This document shows positions 6,731 through 13,152 of a stretch of 14,019 bases of DNA, in pieces; the stretch's first letter is position 1, and every line of letters starts with the position of its first letter. The notes under the pieces were generated by a model. The model did no database searches. It had not been told where the DNA came from and saw nothing but the letters and a program-made list of their open reading frames with translations. A program made the translations under genes and the position numbers. The stretch is from the NCBI GenBank assembly GCA_943327015.2, contig CALPVM020000023.1, positions 1 through 14,019 of the forward strand, in the 5' to 3' direction. Source of the stretch: Akkermansia muciniphila. GTDB lineage: Bacteria; Pseudomonadota; Gammaproteobacteria; Burkholderiales; Burkholderiaceae_C.

Positions 6731-7030
6731 ATGACATCTTCTATTGACGCTCTCATGACCGACTTCGGCGCACTGCTGACCGAGGTAGAAACCCTGTTGC
6801 AGCGTGCCAATAACGCATCTGGTGCAAATGCAGATGCCATTCAATCTGAGTTGGAAACCAAGCTCTTAGCTGCCAAACAACGCATGCTCGACTTGGAAGG
6901 CCCCGCGGCCGATGCTGCTAAAGCAGTCAAACAAGCCACCGAGAACTACGTTCACCAAAACCCTTGGCAGTCGATTGGCATAGCCGCGGCAGTAGGTTTT
7001 TTGGCCGGCGTGATTTTGAGCCGCAAATAA
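6731..7030 (+). CDS. DUF883 family protein (YqjD/ElaB-like membrane-anchored)
   Basis: 99 residues. Residues 1-75 are polar, Ala/Glu/Lys/Leu-rich and predicted helical, suited to a coiled coil. Residues 81-97 form a single C-terminal membrane segment preceded by NPWQSIG and ending in SRK, the standard DUF883 tail. In E. coli the relatives YqjD, ElaB and YgaM are tail-anchored inner-membrane proteins induced in stationary phase and reported to bind ribosomes; that role is extrapolated here. The next two genes are the YqjE and YqjK counterparts, so the enterobacterial yqjD-yqjE-yqjK order is kept. That order supports the assignment more than the sequence alone. Confidence 0.85.
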   Translation: MTSSIDALMTDFGALLTEVETLLQRANNASGANADAIQSELETKLLAAKQRMLDLEGPAADAAKAVKQATENYVHQNPWQSIGIAAAVGFLAGVILSRK

Positions 7031-7046
7031 GCCACGTTTGCCGCTA

Positions 7047-7466
7047 ATGCAACCATCTGCCCCTACTTCCAGCCTGAAAGACTCTGCCAACCGCTTGGCC
7101 CAGAGTGCATTAGGCCTGTTTCGTACGCGGCTGGAGCTAGCCAGTGTAGAGCTGGCCGAAGAACTCGAACGCTTGCACACGCGCCTGACCCTGATGTTTG
7201 CTGGCGTTTTGCTGGTATTGTTTGGCGTGCTAGGCGTGTGCGTGTGTTTGGTGATTCATTTTTGGGAAAGTTACCGTTTGCTGGCTATTTTGCTGCCCAC
7301 GCTGCTGTGCAGTGTGGCTGGGCTTTTTTTGCTGCAACGCGCCAAAACTTTAGACCGCGCCAACGGCATGCCATTTGCAGCCACCATTGCCGAATTTGAC
7401 AAAGACCGTGAAGCGCTATACCAAGCCGCCAGCCGCGCTCATACCACTGAAGGCACTGCACCATGA
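7047..7466 (+). CDS. YqjE-like membrane protein (phage holin family / DUF1469)
   Basis: 139 residues from ATG 7047; a TTG at 7038 is a weaker alternative. An amphipathic N-terminal helix (about 8-45, with RLELASVELAEELERL) is followed by two membrane segments (about 47-72 and 77-97) and a polar tail. This matches the DUF1469/YqjE family, labelled in databases as a holin superfamily but not phage-derived in this context. The function is unknown. It is thought to act with YqjD at the inner membrane. The gene lies 16 bases after the DUF883 gene and its stop overlaps the next start by ATGA, indicating one transcription unit. Confidence 0.82.
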   Translation: MQPSAPTSSLKDSANRLAQSALGLFRTRLELASVELAEELERLHTRLTLMFAGVLLVLFGVLGVCVCLVIHFWESYRLLAILLPTLLCSVAGLFLLQRAKTLDRANGMPFAATIAEFDKDREALYQAASRAHTTEGTAP

Positions 7467-7741
7467 ACCCCACTGGTGAATACGACCAACGCAAGGCTCT
7501 ATTGATTGCAAAAGCAGATTTAGAACGGCTAAAACTGCGCTATGCGGTTAAAGAAATCAAGCAAACCATCCAACCTTCCTCTCACACAGCTCCCGCTAAG
7601 TGGGTCTTACCTGTTGCCAATACTGTGATGGCGTTGGTACTGCCTTCTTTAGGAACCCAACGTATGCGTCATATTTTGCAGATGGCATCTACAGCATTGT
7701 TGGCTTACCGTGTATTCAACAAGTGGCAGCAGGGGCAATAG
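7463..7741 (+). CDS. small membrane protein, YqjK-like by position
   Basis: 92 residues with a basic, helical N-terminal half (RKALLIAKADLERLKLRYAV) and two short moderately hydrophobic stretches (about 47-65 and 71-87). It starts with an ATGA overlap (7463-7466) and has GAAGG 9 bases upstream as ribosome binding site. The sequence is weakly conserved and I recognise it mainly from its place as third gene after the YqjD-like and YqjE-like genes. The paired basic helix resembles YqjK-like proteins. Function unknown. Confidence 0.7.
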   Translation: MNPTGEYDQRKALLIAKADLERLKLRYAVKEIKQTIQPSSHTAPAKWVLPVANTVMALVLPSLGTQRMRHILQMASTALLAYRVFNKWQQGQ

Positions 7742-7750
7742 AGGTACAAT
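7723..7750 (+). promoter_or_regulatory. candidate promoter for the rib operon
   Basis: GTGGCA (7723-7728) and TACAAT (7745-7750), spaced 16 bases, resemble a weak sigma70 promoter inside and just after the YqjK-like gene. The ribBA ATG (7758) is 8 bases past the -10, leaving almost no 5' leader. There is therefore no room for an FMN riboswitch between this promoter and the gene. Confidence 0.35.
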
Positions 7751-7757
7751 TATTTGT

Positions 7758-8873
7758 ATGACTACCCCATCACCCGTACCCATCTCCCCGATTGAAGACA
7801 TTGTTGCCGACATGCGTGCCGGCAAAATGGTGATTTTGGTAGACGAAGAAGACCGCGAAAACGAGGGCGACCTGGTTTTAGCAGCCGACCACGTGAACGC
7901 AGAAGCCATAAATTTTATGGCGCGCTTCGGGCGTGGCCTGATATGCCTTACCTTAACCCGTGAACGCTGCGAGCTGCTTAAACTGCCACCTATGGTAAGC
8001 CGTAACGGCACCAAGCACAGCACCGCTTTTACCGTGTCGATTGAAGCCGCTGAAGGCGTAACCACCGGCATTTCTGCCGCAGACCGTGCGCGCACCGTAC
8101 AAGCGGCGGTTGCCAAACGTGCTGTTGCCACCGATTTGGTGCAACCCGGCCATATTTTTCCTCTGCAGGCAGTAGATGGCGGCGTGCTAATGCGCGCAGG
8201 TCACACCGAGGCCGGTTGCGATTTGGCGGGTATGGCGGGCTGCTCCCCTACTGCGGTGATTTGCGAGATCATGAAAGACGACGGCACCATGGCACGTCTG
8301 CCCGACTTGCAGTTGTTTGCCGCCGAGCATGGCCTGAAAATAGGCACTATTGCCGACCTCATTGCGCACCGCAGCCGGGTGGAGTCGTTGATAGAGAAAG
8401 TAGGCACACGTAGTCTACAAACAGCTTTTGGCAACTTTACCGCCCATGCTTTTAAAGATTCTACCGGTCAAGGGGTGCATTTGGCGCTGGTTAAAGGCGA
8501 GTGGTCGGCACAAGAATCTGTGCCAGCTCGGGTGCATGAGCCGCTATCGGTGCTGGATGCACTCGAAGTTGGACGCCCCATGCACTCCTGGAGTCTTGAC
8601 GCTGCGCTGCAATATATCCACGCGCAAGGCAAGGGCGTAGTGGTGCTCCTTAACTGTGGCGAAAGCGGCGAGCAACTGCTGGCACAGTTTGAAGGCACTG
8701 CACGCGCTGCACAAGCGCCCGAACGCGGTCGGATGGATTTACGCACCTATGGCATAGGGGCACAAATTCTGTTGCACTGCGGCGTACACAAGATGCAACT
8801 CATGGGTAGTCCACGCCGCATGCCTAGTATGACGGGCTATGGTCTAGAAATTACCGGTTACATCAGCAAATAA
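7758..8873 (+). CDS. ribBA: 3,4-dihydroxy-2-butanone-4-phosphate synthase with degenerate GTP cyclohydrolase II domain
   Basis: 371 residues from ATG 7758. Residues 8-205 are a complete RibB domain, converting ribulose 5-phosphate to 3,4-dihydroxy-2-butanone 4-phosphate for riboflavin synthesis. Visible active-site motifs are DEEDRENEGDLV (29-40), NGTKHSTAFTVSIEA (83-97), TTGISAADRA (102-111) and PGHIFPLQA with RAGHTEAGCDL (130-155). Residues 222-371 align with RibA by ARVHEPLS and LDAALQYI, but the zinc-binding cysteines of RibA are absent. The CxTGD and RCDC motifs of E. coli RibA are replaced by EPLSVLD and RPMHSWS, and the EGRxIGL loop is missing. The second half is therefore unlikely to open GTP, and a separate ribA must exist elsewhere. 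First gene of ribBA-ribH-nusB. Confidence 0.95.
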   Translation: MTTPSPVPISPIEDIVADMRAGKMVILVDEEDRENEGDLVLAADHVNAEAINFMARFGRGLICLTLTRERCELLKLPPMVSRNGTKHSTAFTVSIEAAEGVTTGISAADRARTVQAAVAKRAVATDLVQPGHIFPLQAVDGGVLMRAGHTEAGCDLAGMAGCSPTAVICEIMKDDGTMARLPDLQLFAAEHGLKIGTIADLIAHRSRVESLIEKVGTRSLQTAFGNFTAHAFKDSTGQGVHLALVKGEWSAQESVPARVHEPLSVLDALEVGRPMHSWSLDAALQYIHAQGKGVVVLLNCGESGEQLLAQFEGTARAAQAPERGRMDLRTYGIGAQILLHCGVHKMQLMGSPRRMPSMTGYGLEITGYISK

Positions 8874-8899
8874 ATTACCTTTTTCAGGAAAAAACACAT

Positions 8900-9373
8900 A
8901 TGTTTGGCGCAGACAAAGGCACTATCGCCCAAAGCGATAACCGGCTTAACGGTAAAAAACTCACGATTGGCATTGTGCAAGCGCGCTTTAATGCTGACAT
9001 TACCAACACACTGGCAAGCGCCTGCAAAAATGAGCTCTTAGCCTTGGGCGTGGATGAAAATGACATTACGCACGTCACAGTTCCCGGAGCGTTGGAAGTA
9101 CCTGTTGCACTGCAAGCCATGGCAGAAAAAGCTGGCTTCGATGCCCTGATTGCATTGGGCTGCATTATTCGCGGCGAAACCTACCACTTTGAACTGGTAG
9201 CCAACGAGTCAGGCGCGGGCGTCACCCGCGTTTCTCTGGACTACCAACTGCCGATTGCTAACGCTATTATTACCACCGAAAACATGGAGCAAGCCATTGC
9301 ACGGCAAACCGACAAAGGCATAGATGCCGCCCGTGTAGCAGTGGAAATGGCTAACCTGCTGGAGTCTATTTAA
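8900..9373 (+). CDS. ribH: 6,7-dimethyl-8-ribityllumazine synthase
   Basis: 157-residue cytoplasmic enzyme, joining 5-amino-6-ribitylaminouracil with the RibB product to form lumazine, the riboflavin precursor. Its subunits assemble into larger rings or capsids. Key residues are visible: Phe30-Asn31 in QARFN, the substrate loop VPGALEVP (61-68), and GCIIRGETYHFE with the catalytic His96. TTENMEQA (125-132) and the C-terminal KGIDAARVAVEMANL helix follow. An AGGA ribosome binding site (8886-8889) precedes the ATG. It follows ribBA by 26 bases and its TAA overlaps the nusB ATG by one base (TAATG). Very confident. Confidence 0.97.
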   Translation: MFGADKGTIAQSDNRLNGKKLTIGIVQARFNADITNTLASACKNELLALGVDENDITHVTVPGALEVPVALQAMAEKAGFDALIALGCIIRGETYHFELVANESGAGVTRVSLDYQLPIANAIITTENMEQAIARQTDKGIDAARVAVEMANLLESI

Positions 9374-9879
9374 TGCGGCCACCACCCCAGTCGCGTAAAG
9401 GACTCACCAGCACCGGCGCACGCAAAGCAGGCTCCAAATCGGACCGCAGCCGAGCGCGTGAATTTGCCCTTCAAGGTTTGTACCAAAGTCTGGTGGGGCG
9501 TAATCCTGCCAGTGAAATCGATCCCTTTACCCGCGAATTGTCTGGCTTTAACAAGGCCAATTCTGTGCATTTTGATGCACTGCTGCATGGCTGCATTGCC
9601 AACGCTGCCGATTTGGATGCGCTCATTATCACTAAGCTCGATCGGCCCATGGCAGAAATATCTCCCATTGAGCACGCAGTCATGTGGATTGGGGTCTATG
9701 AAATGCAACACTGCCCGGATGTGCCGTGGCGTGTGGTGCTGAATGAATGCATCGAACTGGCTAAAGAGTTTGGTGGCACCGATGGCCACAAATACGTGAA
9801 CGGTGTGCTCAATGGTCTGGCGCCCCAATTGCGCGCCCTTGAAGTAAGTGCTGACGAGCGGAAAAAAGCCGCTGCGTAG
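9373..9879 (+). CDS. nusB: transcription antitermination factor NusB
   Basis: 168 residues. A basic, disordered N-terminal extension of about 25 residues precedes the all-helical NusB fold, which begins at SRAREFALQGLYQ (25-37). Further family marks are SPIEHAVMWIGVYEM (about 97-111), the VVLNECIELAKEFG helix (about 121-134) and HKYVNGVLNGLAP (139-151). NusB pairs with NusE (S10) on boxA RNA to prevent premature termination of rRNA operons. Start chosen at the ATG overlapping the ribH stop, with GGAG (9361-9364) 8 bases ahead inside ribH. The ribH-nusB linkage is widespread in proteobacteria. Confidence 0.96.
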   Translation: MRPPPQSRKGLTSTGARKAGSKSDRSRAREFALQGLYQSLVGRNPASEIDPFTRELSGFNKANSVHFDALLHGCIANAADLDALIITKLDRPMAEISPIEHAVMWIGVYEMQHCPDVPWRVVLNECIELAKEFGGTDGHKYVNGVLNGLAPQLRALEVSADERKKAAA

Positions 9880-9895
9880 TCTTGCATTTAAACCC

Positions 9896-11077
9896 ATGCA
9901 GATTTCGTCACGCGCACGTGCCATTGAGCCTTTTTATGTGATGGAAGTGGCCAAAGCCGCAGCGGCTTTGGCACGAGATGCTGCAGACTCTAACAAACCC
10001 ATGGTTTTTTTAAACATTGGGGAGCCAGACTTTACCGCACCACCCTTGGTGCAAGTTGCCGCTGAGCGCGCCATTCGTAACGGACAAAGCCAGTACACCC
10101 CCGCCATCGGGTTAGATGCTCTGCGTGAGCGCATTAGCGCATGGTACGCCCAGCGCTTTAAAGTAAATGTACCCGCCAGCCGCATTGTGGTAACTGCGGG
10201 TGCATCGGCCGCGCTGCAACTGGCGTGTCTGGCGCTGATTGAGCCTGGCCACGAAATACTCATGCCCGACCCCAGCTACCCGTGTAACCGGCATTTTGTG
10301 AGTGCTGCAGATGGCCGTGCCGTGCTGATTCCAACCACGGCAGATGCGCGTTATCAGCTTAGTGCCGATCAGGTAGTTGCTGCTTGGGGTCCAAACACCC
10401 GCGGGGTGTTGCTTGCATCGCCCTCTAACCCCACTGGCACGTCGATTGACCCTATGGAACTGCACCGAATTAATTCAGCGGTGCAACAACGTGGCGGCAT
10501 TACCCTGGTGGATGAAATTTATCTGCCACTGAGCTTTGAGTCTCAATACGGGCAAACCGCATTGGCGCTGGACGACTCCATCATCAGCATTAACAGCTTT
10601 AGCAAATACTTCAATATGACCGGCTGGCGTTTGGGTTGGATGGTGGTGCCAGAATATTTGGTGCCCACCATTGAGCGGCTGGCGCAGAATTTGTACATCT
10701 GCCCCAGCACCATTGCCCAGCATGCGGCTTTGGCTTGCTTTGCACCAGAAAGTCTGGCAATTTTTGAACAACGACGTGCAGAGTTCAAGGCGCGCCGCGA
10801 TTTCTTTATTCCGCAACTCAATGCGCTGGGCTTGCATGTGCCCGTAATGCCCGATGGCGCTTTTTACGCTTGGGCCGACTGTACTGCTGCTTGCCAGCAT
10901 TTAGGTTTGAATGGTAGTTGGGACTTTGCGTTTGAAGTAATGCAACGTGCCCATGTTGCCATAACGCCGGGACGAGATTTTGGCAATGCACAAGGAAATG
11001 CATGTGTACGCTTTTCTACCGCAAGTTCTATGGAACAATTGCAGATTGCTGTGGAACGACTGCACTCTTTACTTTAA
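9896..11077 (+). CDS. class I/II pyridoxal-phosphate-dependent aminotransferase
   Basis: 393 residues from ATG 9896; the same frame stays open from a TTG at 9848 that overlaps nusB and is not needed. Fold type I aminotransferase, cytosolic. PLP-contact and catalytic residues: the AGASAALQL turn (102-110), Asn178 in SPSNPTG, Asp206 and Tyr209 in VDEIYLPL, the Schiff-base Lys237 in SFSKYFNMTGWRLGW with phosphate-binding Arg245, and the C-terminal carboxylate-binding Arg in CVRFSTA. The IGEPDFTAPP motif at the N-terminus is typical of the AspC/AlaA-like branch. The amino donor and acceptor cannot be fixed from sequence. It commonly follows nusB in Burkholderiales. It is 16 bases after nusB and probably co-transcribed. 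Confidence 0.93.
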   Translation: MQISSRARAIEPFYVMEVAKAAAALARDAADSNKPMVFLNIGEPDFTAPPLVQVAAERAIRNGQSQYTPAIGLDALRERISAWYAQRFKVNVPASRIVVTAGASAALQLACLALIEPGHEILMPDPSYPCNRHFVSAADGRAVLIPTTADARYQLSADQVVAAWGPNTRGVLLASPSNPTGTSIDPMELHRINSAVQQRGGITLVDEIYLPLSFESQYGQTALALDDSIISINSFSKYFNMTGWRLGWMVVPEYLVPTIERLAQNLYICPSTIAQHAALACFAPESLAIFEQRRAEFKARRDFFIPQLNALGLHVPVMPDGAFYAWADCTAACQHLGLNGSWDFAFEVMQRAHVAITPGRDFGNAQGNACVRFSTASSMEQLQIAVERLHSLL

Positions 11078-11098
11078 CGCCCTCCTCTTTAAGTTACC

Positions 11099-11794
11099 AT
11101 GAACCAAGACCTGTCTATTCTTCATCTGGTGCTCAATGCCAGTATCGTGGTTAAAGCAGTGATGCTGCTGCTTTTGATTGTCTCGATTACCAGCTGGGCC
11201 TCCATTTTTGGCAAGTTGTTCTCGCTCAAAAAAGTTAAACGTCAGAACGAGGCTTTTGAAAAAGAGTTTTGGTCAGGCACCAGCCTGAACGACCTTTTTA
11301 ATATAGCCTCTCAACGTAACCGGGAAACCGGGCCGATGGAACGTATTTTTGCCAGCGGCATGCGCGAGTTCCAAAAGCTGCGCGAGCGCCGCGTTAACGA
11401 CGTAGCCACGCTTATGGATGGTGCTCGACGCGCTATGCGCGCAAGCTATCAGAGAGAAATGGACATACTGGAGTCCAACCTTTCGTTTCTTGCATCCGTT
11501 GGTTCAGTGTCGCCGTACGTAGGACTTTTTGGAACCGTCTGGGGCATCATGCACGCATTTACTGGTTTGGCATCCTTGCAGCAGGTTACTCTGGCCACGG
11601 TGGCTCCTGGCATTGCTGAGGCTTTGGTGGCCACTGCCATTGGCCTTTTTGCAGCTATTCCAGCAGTGGTGGCCTACAACCGTTTTGCGCGCGAGTTAGA
11701 TCGCATCGCTATCTACCAAGAAACGTTTATTGAAGAATTCTCCAACATTTTGCAGCGCAACGTCAGTGCCCAACCGGCTCCTGCTCGCATTTAA
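11099..11794 (+). CDS. tolQ: Tol-Pal system proton channel protein TolQ
   Basis: 231-residue inner-membrane protein that with TolR forms the proton-driven motor powering TolA, needed for outer-membrane constriction during division. Three membrane segments are visible (about 16-37, 135-157, 169-194), with a large cytoplasmic loop between the first two, as in TolQ/ExbB. The conserved segment SVGSVSPYVGLFGTVWGIMHAF is at about 133-154 and TLATVAPGIAEALVATAIGL at 164-183. TolR and TolA sequences downstream separate it from ExbB. The aminotransferase ends 21 bases upstream; no ybgC precedes it. Very confident. Confidence 0.96.
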   Translation: MNQDLSILHLVLNASIVVKAVMLLLLIVSITSWASIFGKLFSLKKVKRQNEAFEKEFWSGTSLNDLFNIASQRNRETGPMERIFASGMREFQKLRERRVNDVATLMDGARRAMRASYQREMDILESNLSFLASVGSVSPYVGLFGTVWGIMHAFTGLASLQQVTLATVAPGIAEALVATAIGLFAAIPAVVAYNRFARELDRIAIYQETFIEEFSNILQRNVSAQPAPARI

Positions 11795-11800
11795 GGAGGG
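11793..11800 (+). promoter_or_regulatory. strong Shine-Dalgarno site of tolR
   Basis: AAGGAGGG begins in the tolQ stop codon and sits 9 bases ahead of the tolR ATG (11810). It is the best ribosome binding site in the window, where many genes have weak ones or none, and it fixes the tolR start. Confidence 0.8.
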
Positions 11801-11809
11801 TCAGTTACC

Positions 11810-12244
11810 ATGCCATCGGTTGCACGAAGAGGAAACGGCAGACGCACCATTAACGAAATCAATATGGTGCCTTTTATTGATGTCATGCTGGTGTTGCTGA
11901 TTATTTTTATGGTCACAGCGCCACTGATCACCCCCAGCATGATTGACCTGCCGAGCGTAGGCAAAGCGTCCCAATCTCCGGACAAAATTATTCAGGTCGT
12001 GGTGCGACAAGACGATGCACTGCAACTAAAAATCAAAGACCAGACCGTTCCAGTTCCACTGGATCAACTGGCTGCAGCGGTTAAAAAAGAACAAGACAAC
12101 TTCAATAAAACAGAGCGCGTCAACAGTGCCGTGGTTATTAGCGCCGATAAAAATGTGAAATACGAAACTGTGGTTAGAGTTATGGACACGCTGCAGCGTG
12201 CTGGTATTGCACGTGTTGGGTTATCGGTTCAGCTAGAACCTTAA
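11810..12244 (+). CDS. tolR: Tol-Pal system protein TolR
   Basis: 144-residue ExbD/TolR-family protein. It has a short basic cytoplasmic tail (1-18), one membrane segment (about 22-40) and a periplasmic domain (about 60-144). Asp24 in MVPFIDVMLVLLIIFMV is the conserved proton-carrying aspartate of the motor (Asp23 in E. coli). It works as a dimer inside a TolQ pentamer and drives TolA. The periplasmic part has the expected VVISADKNVKYETVVRVMD stretch (about 108-126). It lies 15 bases after tolQ and 8 bases before tolA. Very confident. Confidence 0.96.
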   Translation: MPSVARRGNGRRTINEINMVPFIDVMLVLLIIFMVTAPLITPSMIDLPSVGKASQSPDKIIQVVVRQDDALQLKIKDQTVPVPLDQLAAAVKKEQDNFNKTERVNSAVVISADKNVKYETVVRVMDTLQRAGIARVGLSVQLEP

Positions 12245-12252
12245 ATTGAGCC

Positions 12253-13152
12253 ATGGCTTACGCGCACGATCGCCTACAATTTACGCCAAAACCCGCCACG
12301 GGCATGGCGAGCGCTATTGTGCTGGCGTTATTTATACACGCCCTGCTTTTGGGTGCACTGAGCTTAGGTGTGCAATGGAACGACAAACCGCCCGTTGTCA
12401 TCGTTCAGGCAGAATTATGGTCTGCAGTACCCGATATTGCGCCACCCCTGCCTGCCGAACCGGTCAACGTGCCCCCACCTGCAGCACCACCACCAGAGCC
12501 TGAAAAAACAGTTGTACCGCCCAAAACTGCAACAAAACCCGACATTCCTGATCCACAAATTGTGCAGGAAAAACTACGCAAAGAGAAACTTGAAAAAGAC
12601 AACCTAGAAAAAGAACGACTTGCAAAAGAGAAATTGGAAAAGTCTAAATTAGCCCAACTTGATCTTGAAAAACTTGAAAAACTCCGCAAAGAAAAAGAAC
12701 AAAAAGACAAAGAGTTGAAAGAAAAACAACAACAGGAAAAACTAGCGCAAGAAAAAGCACTCAAAGAAAAAGAAGCCAAAGATGAAGCCGAAGCGGAGGC
12801 CAAGCAAATGGAAGAAATTCGCCAGCTAAACCTGAAGCGCATTGCGGGCATGGCCGGTGGTAGTGGCACAAAAAGTTCCGGGCCTTCGGCGGAGTATGCT
12901 GGGCGTATTCGGGCACGCATTAAGCCCAACATCACCTACACCGACACTATTTCTGGTAACCCTACTGCAGAGGTAGAGGTACGTACATCGAGCGATGGCA
13001 CCATCATCAGCCGTAAAATCACCAAGTCTAGCGGTGTCAAATCGTGGGATGAGGCTGTACTTGGTGCTATTGATAAAACCGAAGTTTTACCGCGTGATGT
13101 CGATGGCAAAGTGCCGGGCTCATTGGTTATCAGCTTCCGGCCGCGCGACTGA
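12253..13152 (+). CDS. tolA: Tol-Pal system protein TolA
   Basis: 299 residues. Domain I: cytoplasmic tail and one membrane anchor (about 19-41), which binds TolQ-TolR. Then comes a proline-rich stretch (about 62-100) and a long charged Lys/Glu/Leu helix (about 104-195) that crosses the periplasm. Unlike enterobacterial TolA it is poor in alanine. A Gly/Ser hinge follows (199-210), then the globular C-terminal domain III (about 213-299). Domain III carries GRIRARIKPN, NPTAEVEVRTSSDGTI and TEVLPRDVDGKVPGSLVISF, as in betaproteobacterial TolA. That tail argues against TonB. The last 33 bases overlap the convergent dusA. No tolB or pal follows. Confident. Confidence 0.94.
   Translation: MAYAHDRLQFTPKPATGMASAIVLALFIHALLLGALSLGVQWNDKPPVVIVQAELWSAVPDIAPPLPAEPVNVPPPAAPPPEPEKTVVPPKTATKPDIPDPQIVQEKLRKEKLEKDNLEKERLAKEKLEKSKLAQLDLEKLEKLRKEKEQKDKELKEKQQQEKLAQEKALKEKEAKDEAEAEAKQMEEIRQLNLKRIAGMAGGSGTKSSGPSAEYAGRIRARIKPNITYTDTISGNPTAEVEVRTSSDGTIISRKITKSSGVKSWDEAVLGAIDKTEVLPRDVDGKVPGSLVISFRPRD

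Noticed and set aside
7047..7466. Prophage holin as evidence of a phage remnant
   Set aside because: The DUF1469 holin label is a superfamily name. The yqjD-yqjE-yqjK-like order and the absence of lysis or phage genes argue for a chromosomal envelope gene.
7649..8131. 160-codon antisense frame over the YqjK-like gene end and ribBA
   Set aside because: Overlaps the conserved RibB active-site coding region and has no motif of its own.
9370..9924. 184-codon antisense frame over nusB
   Set aside because: No recognisable domain. nusB on the plus strand has clear motifs, and the open frame follows from its codon use.
11078..11098. Terminator between the aminotransferase and tolQ
   Set aside because: The 21 bases contain no stem-loop followed by a T run, so none is annotated.
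12405..12935. 176-codon Ser/Phe-rich antisense frame over tolA
   Set aside because: It mirrors the Lys/Glu-rich helix of TolA (AAA/GAA read backwards as TTT/TTC), so the composition is an artefact.
12253..13152. TonB-ExbB-ExbD energy system instead of Tol
   Set aside because: The C-terminal domain of the third gene has the TolA pattern, and no TonB-dependent receptor is nearby.
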